From Burkholderiales bacterium (GTDB lineage Bacteria > Pseudomonadota > Gammaproteobacteria > Burkholderiales > Burkholderiaceae_E): a stretch of DNA of 14,942 bases. The stretch is from positions 1 through 14,942 of the forward strand of contig JAIYAG010000399.1 of the NCBI GenBank assembly GCA_027489195.1, in the 5' to 3' direction. The translations under genes and the position numbers were made by a program. Within the stretch, counting starts at the first letter, position 1. Each line of letters begins with the position of its first letter. The notes under the pieces are model-generated. The model was given only the letters and a program-made list of their open reading frames with translations, searched no databases and had not been told where the DNA came from. Shown one piece after another: positions 1 to 7,030 of this stretch.

Positions 1-209
1 CAGTGGCCGGTCTCGTGCACCCAGCGCCCGCTGGCGAGCGCGGCCCGCGCCGGCACGCAGATCGGCGACGGCGTCAGCGCCTGCTCGAAGCGCGTGCCGC
101 GCGCGGCCAGTGCGTCGAGGTTCGGCGTCTGCACCCACGGATGACCGGCACAGCCCAGGACGGGAGCGGACTGCTCGTCGGACAGCAGGATCAGGACGTT
201 GCTCTTCAT
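1..209 (-). CDS. Sulfatase, N-terminal part (cut by window edge)
   Basis: This gene starts at the ATG at 209 and runs off the left edge, leaving 69 codons. The N-terminus is that of a sulfatase/alkaline-phosphatase-superfamily hydrolase. A hydrophobic first strand (NVLILLSDEQ) carries the metal-ligand region around D11, the TPNLDALAARGTRF segment follows, and the C-x-P-x-R motif CVPAR (residues 51-55) appears with C51 as the residue that becomes formylglycine. There is no signal peptide, so a cytoplasmic enzyme is likely. The family hydrolyses sulfate esters and sometimes phosphonate monoesters; the substrate cannot be told from this fragment. Its ATG overlaps the stop of the upstream alpha/beta hydrolase as ATGA, which suggests translational coupling in one operon. 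The maturation enzyme for formylglycine is not in the window. Confidence 0.88.
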   Translation of the reverse strand, partial: MKSNVLILLSDEQSAPVLGCAGHPWVQTPNLDALAARGTRFEQALTPSPICVPARAALASGRWVHETGH

Positions 210-952
210 GGCGATCTCGGGGCGCGTGCGTCACGCGCGATGCAGGGGCGCAGCACCGAGGCCAGTTCCTGCGGATGGGTCCACATCGACTCGTGCCCGC
301 CCGGCGCGACGGCGGTGGTCCAGTCCGGCTGCCCCGCGACCCTGTCGTGGTAGTGCGCGAAGCGGGACGCGGGCGGCCCGGCCGCCAGCAGGTAGTACTT
401 GTTCCGCACCTGCCGCCATCGTCCGGTGATCCGCGGCACGTCCGTCATGGTCTTCAGCGGATGCGGCGTCAGCCGCTCGCGCAGCACCCGGTGCTCCGGC
501 GAGTCCGGTTCGATGCCCCAGATCGACGGGTCCGGGGGCGGTACCTGAAGCCCGCCCAGCGCGCGTGCGCCCGCCAGCATCTGCGCCTGTCGCTCGGGCG
601 GAAAGCCGTGCCAGCCGGGGACGCCATCGGTCGGGATCACGGCGTCGAGGTAGACGAGCGCCGCGATGCGTTCGGCCATGGTGTCCGCGACGGCGGTGAT
701 GAGGCTGCCGCCGTAGCTGTGGCCGACCAGCGTGACGGACCCGGCGTCCAGGGCGCGGACCGTGTCGCAGATGTCGTCGACGTGGGTCTGGAACCCGACC
801 TCGGCCGAGAACTCCGGGAGCCGCTCGCCGAGCCCCGTCAGCGTCGGTGCGTGAACCCGCAGCCCGCCGACCGCGAGCAGCGGCGCGAGGCGCGCCCAGG
901 CCCATCCGCCGTGCCAGCCGCCGTGCACCAGCACGACGTGGCACGGTGGCAT
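206..952 (-). CDS. Alpha/beta-fold hydrolase (esterase-like)
   Basis: This is a 248-residue hydrolase of the methylesterase/hydroxynitrile-lyase-like alpha/beta group. Visible features are the oxyanion-hole motif HGGWHGGW (10-17), the nucleophile elbow GHSYGG with S79, and the late histidine in GGHESMW (H220). The acid of the triad is less clear; D103 in YLDA is one candidate, and the usual late-strand aspartate is not obvious in YYLLAAGPP. The ATG at 952 is chosen because it lies 13 bp after the stop of the Bug receptor gene, has GAGG about 11 nt upstream, and puts the first strand at the start, as is normal in the family. A GTG at 982 is possible and would add ten residues, overlapping the receptor gene by 17 bp. 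The product probably cleaves an ester related to the sulfatase substrate (inference). Confidence 0.87.
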   Translation of the reverse strand: MPPCHVVLVHGGWHGGWAWARLAPLLAVGGLRVHAPTLTGLGERLPEFSAEVGFQTHVDDICDTVRALDAGSVTLVGHSYGGSLITAVADTMAERIAALVYLDAVIPTDGVPGWHGFPPERQAQMLAGARALGGLQVPPPDPSIWGIEPDSPEHRVLRERLTPHPLKTMTDVPRITGRWRQVRNKYYLLAAGPPASRFAHYHDRVAGQPDWTTAVAPGGHESMWTHPQELASVLRPCIARDARAPRSP

Positions 953-965
953 CGGTTCGGCCGCC

Positions 966-1940
966 TCAGGAGGCGTCGACACGCTGGTAGTTCAGGTCGC
1001 GGGCGATGGTGTTCCAGCGCGCCAGATCCGCCTTGACCCGGACCGCGAACTCGGTCGGGCCGGTTGCCTGAGGCTCGAGGATCAGGGTCTCGAAGGCCTG
1101 CCTGACCCGTGCCGTGGCGACGGCCTTCGCGGTGGCGGCATGCAGCGCGGCGATGCGGTCGGCGGGCGTGCCGGCCGGCGCGAGCAGCCCGAACCACTCG
1201 TTGCCGGTGACGGCGTCGAGTCCGACCTCGCGCGCCGTGGGCACGTCGGGCAGCAAGGCGGAACGCCGCTCGGCCGTCGTCACGAGCACGCGCATCTTTC
1301 CGTCACGGTGCGGCTGGACCGCATTCGACAGCGCCGTCACGAACGCGGCGATGCGACCGCCGTACAGGTCGACGAGGATGTCCGGAGCGCCCTTGTAGGG
1401 CACGTGCAGCATCTCGACGCCGGCCGCCCGGGCGATCTGGGCGCCGAGGAAGTGGGGCGCCGATCCGGCGCCCGGCGACGCGTAGATCGCGTCCTTGGGG
1501 TTCGCCTTGCACCACGCGAGGAACTCGGCGAGCGTGCGTGCCGGCACGTGCGTGCCGATCGCCAGCGCGTTCGTCGACATGCACACCGTGCTCACCGGCG
1601 CGAAGTCGGTCTCGGTGTCGTAGGGCAGGCGGTTCAGCACGCTCGGATACAGCGTCATGATCGACGAGGGCGTCAGCAGCAGCGTGTTGCCGTCGGCCGG
1701 CGCCGACTTCACCGCGACGACGGCCAGGCGTCCGCCGGCACCCGGGCGGTTCTCGACGATGACCGGGCGCTCGAGCACGGTCTTCAGCGCCTCGGCCAGC
1801 TCGCGTGCGACGACGTCGACGACGCCGCCCGCCGGAAAGCCCACGACCAGGCGCAAGGGGTCCGTCCGGGCGAAGCCCACACGTGGGTCGACGAGCATCG
1901 CGGCGCCCAGCGCGGCGGCGAAGGTTCTTCTGTTCGGCAT
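966..1940 (-). CDS. Bug/TctC-family periplasmic substrate-binding receptor (first of two in this operon)
   Basis: This 324-residue protein belongs to the tripartite tricarboxylate transporter receptor (Bug) family, periplasmic proteins that bind small carboxylates or related solutes. The N-terminus NRRTFAAALG followed by a hydrophobic stretch is a signal peptide with a twin arginine. The mature protein starts with LRLVVGFPAGGVVDVVAREL, then ENRPGAGG near residue 63, and later HVPYKGAPDILVDLYGG and the LLPDVPTAREVG segment, all hallmarks of the family at standard length. A good ribosome site (GAGGAG) lies 8-9 nt before the ATG. The gene sits between the amber-interrupted sulfatase (93 bp upstream) and the hydrolase. 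No TctA or TctB membrane gene is adjacent, so the transport partner is unknown. The ligand cannot be predicted from sequence. Confidence 0.95.
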   Translation of the reverse strand: MPNRRTFAAALGAAMLVDPRVGFARTDPLRLVVGFPAGGVVDVVARELAEALKTVLERPVIVENRPGAGGRLAVVAVKSAPADGNTLLLTPSSIMTLYPSVLNRLPYDTETDFAPVSTVCMSTNALAIGTHVPARTLAEFLAWCKANPKDAIYASPGAGSAPHFLGAQIARAAGVEMLHVPYKGAPDILVDLYGGRIAAFVTALSNAVQPHRDGKMRVLVTTAERRSALLPDVPTAREVGLDAVTGNEWFGLLAPAGTPADRIAALHAATAKAVATARVRQAFETLILEPQATGPTEFAVRVKADLARWNTIARDLNYQRVDAS

Positions 1941-2033
1941 CGGTGTCTCCTCGGGGGCGGTGGGGTCAGCCCAGCCGCATCAGGGCATCGGCCAGACGGC
2001 CGGGATCGATGAGCATCACGGTGTGGTGCGGTT
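1941..2033 (-). other. 93-bp spacer between sulfatase and Bug receptor genes
   Basis: This spacer separates the sulfatase stop from the next receptor's ATG. Its last bases contain the receptor ribosome site GAGGAG. A very short frame with a start at 2016 and stop at 1966 (16 residues, MLIDPGRLADALMRLG) reads like plausible protein but has no support as a gene. It could be a remnant of a lost gene end. No terminator-like hairpin with a T-run is visible, so read-through transcription is likely. Confidence 0.4.
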
Positions 2034-3620
2034 TCAGGCGGGGCCCACCGGCAAGGGCAGCGGATCCATCCGGTCGTCCGGCCGGCTCGCGAGCCGGTCC
2101 ATCAGCTCGGCGCGCAGGCCGGCGAAGGCCGGGTCGTCGAAGCGGTTCACGGTCTCGTGCGGGTCGTCGCGCAGGTCGTAGAGCTCGCCCGCGCCGCTGA
2201 ACGCATCGAGCGTCAGCTTGGCGTGGCGCGTGCGCACGCCGCGCAGGTCGAGCGCGACGCCACAGCGCTGCGGCCCGAGGCGCCACTCGGTCAGCGCGTG
2301 GTCGGGGCGCTCGGCCGCTCCCGCCGCGCCTTCGATCAGCGGCCGCAACGAGCGGCTGTGCCGCGCGTCGGGCATCGCCACGCCGGCGTAGTCGCCGAGC
2401 GTGGCCGCCAGGTCGATCGTCGATACCGGATCCGGCACGACACGGCCTGCGACCGGGCCTGCGATCGGCTCGGTGACCGGCCCGGGTGCGCGCACGATCA
2501 GCGGCACGCGCAGCAGGCCCTCGTAGAACATCGGGCCCTTGAGCACCAGGCCGTGGTCGCCGAGCCAGTCGCCGTGATCGGCGGTGAAGATCACGACGGT
2601 GTCGTCCGCCAGGCCGGTCTGCTCGAGCACCGCCATCAGCCGGCCGACCTGATGGTCCACCAGCGAGATCATCCCGTAGTAGTTGGCGATCAGCTCGCGC
2701 AGTTGCGCGTCCGTCTGCGCCGGCATGCGGGAGTACTCCTCGCGCACGCGCCGGGCCTGCGCGGAACCGCCCTGCGGCGCATTCTCGAGCGCGGCCCGGT
2801 GCCACCACGGGCGGCCCGTCAGATCGCGACCGCGCACCGGCGGCAGGTCCACGTCCTAGGGGCGATGCATCCAGCACCAGGGGGCCGGCGCGTCGAAAGG
2901 ATGATGCGGGTCGGCGAACGACAGCCACGCACAGAACGGCGCATGCGGCTCGCCCCCGGACGCCGCGTCGCGCGCCCCGGCCTGACGGCGCAGGTACTCG
3001 ACGCCGCGGTCGCCGACCCAGGTGCTGTTGTGCCAGGCGACGGGCAGCGCGCTGTGGTGGGTCTGCGCCGCGTGGGTCTCGGGCGGCAGGCGCTCGCGGT
3101 AGAGGCGGTCCTTGAGATCGCCGAGTCCGTCGGCGTGGTACCACCGCTCGTAGTGCAGGCCGCCCGGCGGCCGTTCGGGCAGCCAGTAGTTGTGGCCGAG
3201 CTGCATGAGCTCGACGTGCTCGAACCCCATGTACGGTCCGGACCAGTCGTCCGGGAATCGGTGCGAGCTGAGCACGTTCTCGCAGCGCCCGGTGGGCCCC
3301 TCCGAGTGGTTGCTGGAGAAGTGGGCCTTGCCGATGAAGGCCGTGGTGTAGCCGGCGCGTGTCAGCGTGCCCGCGAAGCCGCGCTCACCCGTGGCCTCGT
3401 CGAGGTCGATGCCGTTGTCGTGGGTGCCGTGGGTCAGCGGCAGCAGGCCGGTGAGCATCGACGACCGCGCGGGCATGCAGACCACGTTGGGCGTGATGCA
3501 CGCATCGAACCGCGTCCCCTGTGACGCGAGCAGGTCGAGGTGGGGCGTGCGCACGCGCCGGCCCGCCACGCCGAGGCAGTCGCCGCGGTGCTGGTCGCTG
3601 GTGATCAGCAGCAGGTTCAT
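2034..3620 (-). pseudogene. Sulfatase interrupted by an in-frame amber codon
   Basis: The reading frame encodes a cytoplasmic sulfatase of 528 codons but contains TAG at 2858-2856 (codon 255). The first part has the SDQ metal-ligand start (D9, Q10), the formylglycine motif CMPAR with C48, and HTHD-like active-site surroundings (THGTHDNG). The second part, in the same frame, continues with DVDLPP, the metal-binding ADHGD motif (D348, H349) and a conserved lysine in LKGPMFYEG. Both halves are needed for the active site, so premature termination should give an inactive product. The local peptide reads WMHRP-stop-DVDLPP, where relatives usually have a charged residue such as Glu; GAG to TAG is one base change. 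A GTG at 2852 could restart translation but has no proper ribosome site. Alternatives are a sequencing error or amber suppression. The start ATG has GGGGAG about 9 nt upstream, and the gene follows the second Bug receptor by 33 bp. Confidence 0.82.
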
Positions 3621-3653
3621 CGACCGGGCTCCCCGGGCAGGCCGCGCGTCGCG

Positions 3654-4628
3654 CTAGTCATCGGCGGTGTAGCCGCTCGCCTTGATGACCGGGCCCCAGC
3701 GGTCGTGGTCGCGCTTCAGGCGCGCCGCGTACTCGACCCGGCTCAGCGACAGCGGAGAGAACTCCTGCCTGCGCAGCGCGGCGGTCACCCGGGGGTCGCT
3801 CGCGGCCTTGCGGATCACGCCTTCGAGCTCGGCGACCTTGCCCTCGGGCAGGCGCGACGAGCCGAAGACCCCGAAGCTCTCGGTGATCACGAGGTCGGGG
3901 TAGCCGAGCTCCTTGAAGGTCGGCACATCGGGCAGCTCGTCCAGCCGTCGTTCGCCGGTGAAGGCCAGGATGCGGAGCTTGCCCTGCCGATACGGCTGGA
4001 CGAGGTTGGGCAAGGTCGTGGCCAGCGCGGGCACGGTGCCGCCGATGACGTCGACGGTGGCGGCGGCTCCGCCGCGGTAGGGGACATGGGTGAACTCGAA
4101 GCCCGCCGCACGGCCGAACATCACCCCCATGAAGTGCATCGCCGTGCCGCCGCCGGGGGTCCCGTAGCTGGCCTTGCCCGGATTCGCCTTGGCCCACTCG
4201 ACGAACTCGCGCAGCGAGCGTGCCGGGGTGCCCGGGCCGACGCCGAGGCCGAAGCTGAACTCGCAGACCGCGCCGAGCGCGACCAGATCCTTCAGGGGAT
4301 CGTGCTTGAGGTTGCGGTAGACGTGCGGAAAGATCGTCGCGTTGCCGCCCGGCATGAAGACCAGCGTGTTGCCGTCCGGCGGCGCGTTCAGCGCCTGCTC
4401 GGTGGCCAGCCGGCCCGCCGCACCCGTGCGGTTCTCGACGACGATGGCGACACCCTGAGTCCGCATCGCTTCGGCGAACTCGCGCGCGACGACGTCGACA
4501 GCGCCGCCGGGTGGATAGCCGACGAGCAGCGTGACGGGGCGGCCGGCCTGGGCCCCGGCAGGCCGTGCCGCGGCCGCGAGGCCCGCGACGGCGAGGATGT
4601 TCAACGTCGTACGGCGATTCACGCGCAT
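3654..4628 (-). CDS. Bug/TctC-family periplasmic substrate-binding receptor, first gene of the sulfatase operon
   Basis: This is a 324-residue receptor of the tripartite tricarboxylate transporter (Bug) family. The leader NRRTTLNILAVAGLAAAARPAGAQA is a clear export signal with a twin arginine and an alanine-rich end near residue 28. The mature part shows VTLLVGYPPGGAVDVVAREF, ENRTGAAGRLA, HVPYRGGAAATVDVIGG and LPDVPTFKELGYP in the normal order and spacing. GAGGG lies about 7 nt before the ATG. It is the promoter-proximal gene of the minus-strand operon, with 33 bp to the sulfatase. It is clearly diverged from the other receptor in this operon, so the two probably recognise different ligands. 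As a periplasmic receptor without TctA/TctB alongside, it may deliver the sulfatase substrate to a permease encoded elsewhere (inference). Confidence 0.95.
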   Translation of the reverse strand: MRVNRRTTLNILAVAGLAAAARPAGAQAGRPVTLLVGYPPGGAVDVVAREFAEAMRTQGVAIVVENRTGAAGRLATEQALNAPPDGNTLVFMPGGNATIFPHVYRNLKHDPLKDLVALGAVCEFSFGLGVGPGTPARSLREFVEWAKANPGKASYGTPGGGTAMHFMGVMFGRAAGFEFTHVPYRGGAAATVDVIGGTVPALATTLPNLVQPYRQGKLRILAFTGERRLDELPDVPTFKELGYPDLVITESFGVFGSSRLPEGKVAELEGVIRKAASDPRVTAALRRQEFSPLSLSRVEYAARLKRDHDRWGPVIKASGYTADD

Positions 4629-4663
4629 GTCGGACCCTCGAGCCTCGTGGTCGATGTGCGGGG

Positions 4664-4692
4664 AGTATGGAAAGCGGCGGAGCGCGGTTCAG
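4664..4692 (-). promoter_or_regulatory. Candidate promoter of the sulfatase operon
   Basis: On the minus strand the -10-like CATACT (4669-4664) lies 17 bp from a poor -35-like CTGAAC (4692-4687). The predicted transcript start near 4657 would give a leader of about 29 nt before the receptor ATG at 4628. The weak -35 suggests dependence on an activator. The assignment rests on pattern matching only. Confidence 0.35.
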
Positions 4693-4705
4693 TCACCGTG
4701 GTTAC
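4692..4705. promoter_or_regulatory. Candidate Crp/Fnr-type operator (5-4-5 dyad)
   Basis: The sequence GTCAC-CGTG-GTTAC is a dyad of two GTNAC half-sites around a 4-bp centre, the same 5-N4-5 layout as FNR/DNR-type sites. It lies in the divergent gap, ending 9 bp before the Crp/Fnr-type regulator ATG. Its centre is about 41.5 bp upstream of the predicted start of the minus-strand operon, the classic class II activator position. It could serve activation of the operon and autoregulation together (inference). Confidence 0.35.
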
Positions 4706-4714
4706 ACTTCGGCG

Positions 4715-5377
4715 ATGGTCAGGGAGAACCCGTTCGAGCGCGAGAGCCGCCGGCTCAACCGGCTGTTCGCGCTCGAACTGCTGGCGTGCATCGACGCCAG
4801 CGCCTATCCCGCCCGGAACGTGACCACCGGCCGCGCGGTGATGCGCACGGGAACCTTGCCCAAGGCCTTGCCGTTCGTCGAAGCCGGCGCGCTTCAGGCG
4901 GTCATCCACACGGGCGACGACGGGCAGCGTGTCGTGCCGGCCACCTTCGAGGCCGGCGAGATCGCGATGTGTTCCATGCTGTTCTCGGCCAGTGCGGTGC
5001 ACGCGGACATCGTGACCGCCCGGCCCTCGAGGCTGCGCTGGTTACCCCGGGACGTGGTGGAGTCGGCCGTGGTGGCCCAGCCGCGGCTCGGTGCGCCGCT
5101 CATCCGCTTCTTCGCTCAACGACTGCGCGAAGTCCAGATGCGCGAGCGGATCTGGCTGTCGCGCGGCCTGAAGGCGCGTGTCTGGGCGACGCTGATGCGC
5201 GAAGTGGCGAACGCCGGTCCGGACCCGGACGATCGTTCGGTGGTGCTGCTGACGCACGAGGCGCTGGCCGAGCGTGCGGGCGTGAGCCGGCCCAGGCTCT
5301 CGATGACGCTCAAGGCGATGGAGCGGGAAGGGCTCGTGCGCATCGGCCGAGGCCGCATCGAGGTGCTCGGGCACTGA
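4715..5377 (+). CDS. Crp/Fnr-family transcriptional regulator
   Basis: This 220-residue regulator has an N-terminal cyclic-nucleotide-binding-like beta-roll (about residues 20-115), a linking helix (about 120-160) and a C-terminal winged helix-turn-helix. The recognition region is EALAERAGVSRPRLSMTLKA (182-201). The ATG at 4715 is chosen because upstream codons in the frame do not resemble protein of this family and overlap the divergent receptor gene. No strong ribosome site is visible. The pocket lacks the Arg-Ser pair with which CRP holds the cAMP phosphate, and there is no N-terminal cysteine cluster as in FNR, so the effector is neither obviously cAMP nor an iron-sulfur cluster. Its divergent position points to control of the sulfatase/Bug operon, and perhaps of the deacylase gene downstream. 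Confidence 0.92.
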   Translation: MVRENPFERESRRLNRLFALELLACIDASAYPARNVTTGRAVMRTGTLPKALPFVEAGALQAVIHTGDDGQRVVPATFEAGEIAMCSMLFSASAVHADIVTARPSRLRWLPRDVVESAVVAQPRLGAPLIRFFAQRLREVQMRERIWLSRGLKARVWATLMREVANAGPDPDDRSVVLLTHEALAERAGVSRPRLSMTLKAMEREGLVRIGRGRIEVLGH

Positions 5378-5387
5378 GAGCGACGTC

Positions 5388-5403
5388 GGGGGCGACCGCC
5401 CCC
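5388..5403 (+). terminator. Hairpin after the Crp/Fnr-type gene
   Basis: GGGGGC-GACC-GCCCCC is a perfect 6-bp GC stem with a 4-nt loop, 10 bp after the regulator stop. No T-run follows, so it is only a possible terminator or mRNA-end stabiliser. Confidence 0.35.
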
Positions 5404-5478
5404 ACCATGCAGGAAACAAGGAATAGCCTCCGATAAATCGATTGGACGGTCCCCGCCTCCCTGCGCACCATCGTCCGG

Positions 5479-6957
5479 ATGCACGACCTGCTCTTCCGTG
5501 GCGCCCGGGTGATCGATGGCAGCGGCTCGCCGGCACGACTCGCCGACGTGGTCGTGGACGCGGGTCTGATCGCCGAGATCCGCGATGCCGAGGCCTCGGA
5601 TCGGCCGGCCGATGCCCGGCAGGTGGTGGCCTGCGACGGGCTGGTCCTCGCACCGGGCTTCATCGACGTCCACACGCACGACGACGCCCTGATGCTGGAG
5701 CGCGCGCCGCTGGACCGGGCTCACCCGAAGCTCTCGCAGGGCGTGACCACGGTGGTGACCGGCAACTGCGGCATCAGCCTGGCGCCGCTGGACGCGTCCG
5801 CGGTTCGTGACCTGCCCGCGCCGCTGAACCTCCTGGAACGCGCGGCCTTCCGGTTCGCCAGCATGGCGGCCTACCTGGACGCGCTGGTTGCTCAGCCTCC
5901 GGTGTGCAACGTGGTGGCGCTGCTGGGCCACACCAGCCTGCGCGTGAAGCACCTGTCGGACCTGGAGCGCGAGGCGACGGAGGCACAGGCCGAGGCCATG
6001 GCGTCGGACGTGGGCGCGGCCCTGCGGCAGGGCGCCTGGGGGCTGTCGACGGGGGTGTTCTACCCGCCGGCCCGCGCCGCGACCACGACGGAGCTGATCG
6101 CGGTGGCCCGGCCGCTCGGCCCGGCGGGCGGGCTGCTGACGATGCACATCCGCGACGACGCGGCCCACATCGAGGCGGCCCTGCAGGAGGCCTTCGACGT
6201 GGGCCGCGGCGCGAACGCGCCCCTGGTGATCTCGCACCACAAGGTCTCGGGCCAGGCGAACCACGGGCGCTCGTCCCGGACCCTGGCCCTGATCGAGGCG
6301 GCCAGCCTGCAGCAGGACGTCTGCCTCGACTGCTACCCGTACGACGCCGGCAGCACGATGCTGATTCCGGACCGGGTGCACCTGGCGCGCGAGGTGCTGG
6401 TCACCTGGTCGAGCGCCGAGCCGGCGGCGGCCGGCCGCTCGCTGTTCCAGATGGCGCGCGAGCGCGGGCTCACGCCGCAGGCGATGGCCGAGCAGCTCGT
6501 GCCGGCGGGCGTCGTCACCTTCACGATGGACGAGGCCGACGTGCGCCGCATCATGAGCCACCCGCTGACGATGATCGGCTCGGACGGCCTGCCGCACGAT
6601 CCGCATCCGCACCCCCGCCTGTGGGGCAGCTTTCCGCGTGTGCTCGGGCGCTATGCGCGCCACCACGGCCTGTTCCCGCTGGAGACCGCGGTGCGCAAGA
6701 TGACGGCGTGGCCGGCGGCACGCTTCGGTCTGGACCGTGCCACCTCGCGTCGCGCCGCCCGCGGCCGGATCCAGCAAGGGTGGGCGGCGGACCTGGTGCT
6801 GTTCGATCCGGCCCGGGTGCTCGACAACGCCGACTACAGCGCGCCGACTCGGCCCAGCAGCGGCATCGCCGCGGTGTACCTGGCCGGTGTGCTGGCGTCC
6901 GAGCGCGGCCTGACCGTGAATGCCCACGCTGGGCAGGCCCTGCGTCGCGTGGGCTAG
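5479..6957 (+). CDS. N-acyl-D-amino-acid deacylase (D-aminoacylase family amidohydrolase)
   Basis: This 492-residue metal-dependent amidohydrolase matches the usual D-aminoacylase length. It begins with the small beta-domain typical of urease-superfamily enzymes (LLFRGARVIDGSG), followed by the metal motif HTHDD (H65, H67), the zinc cysteine in TGNCGIS (C97), H223 in MHIRDD, H253/H254 in ISHHK and the catalytic aspartate in GSDGLPHD (D369). This is the order known for the Alcaligenes enzyme. The family hydrolyses N-acyl-D-amino acids to free D-amino acids and a carboxylate, in the cytoplasm. The ATG at 5479 puts the beta-domain at the very start, although the ribosome site is weak. The gene is followed in the same direction by a Bug receptor. 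Some relatives act on dihydropyrimidine-like or other amides, so the exact substrate is uncertain. Confidence 0.9.
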   Translation: MHDLLFRGARVIDGSGSPARLADVVVDAGLIAEIRDAEASDRPADARQVVACDGLVLAPGFIDVHTHDDALMLERAPLDRAHPKLSQGVTTVVTGNCGISLAPLDASAVRDLPAPLNLLERAAFRFASMAAYLDALVAQPPVCNVVALLGHTSLRVKHLSDLEREATEAQAEAMASDVGAALRQGAWGLSTGVFYPPARAATTTELIAVARPLGPAGGLLTMHIRDDAAHIEAALQEAFDVGRGANAPLVISHHKVSGQANHGRSSRTLALIEAASLQQDVCLDCYPYDAGSTMLIPDRVHLAREVLVTWSSAEPAAAGRSLFQMARERGLTPQAMAEQLVPAGVVTFTMDEADVRRIMSHPLTMIGSDGLPHDPHPHPRLWGSFPRVLGRYARHHGLFPLETAVRKMTAWPAARFGLDRATSRRAARGRIQQGWAADLVLFDPARVLDNADYSAPTRPSSGIAAVYLAGVLASERGLTVNAHAGQALRRVG

Positions 6958-6967
6958 CAACGCAGTG

Positions 6968-6986
6968 CCCGGGCCGTGGGCCCGGG
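6968..6986 (+). terminator. Perfect hairpin between deacylase and Bug receptor genes
   Basis: CCCGGGCC-GTG-GGCCCGGG forms an 8-bp perfect stem with a 3-nt loop, 10 bp after the deacylase stop and 44 bp before the receptor ATG. The following TTCCCGATGTGTCTTT is only mildly T-rich. It may terminate part of the transcripts or protect the 3' end of the deacylase message. Confidence 0.45.
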
Positions 6987-7030
6987 TTCCCGATGTGTCT
7001 TTCGATCCGATTCGTCCCAAGGAGTTCCCG

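Noticed and set aside
1966..2016. A 16-residue minus-strand peptide MLIDPGRLADALMRLG
   Set aside because: It looks protein-like but is too short, lacks a ribosome site, and could equally be a chance or remnant sequence.
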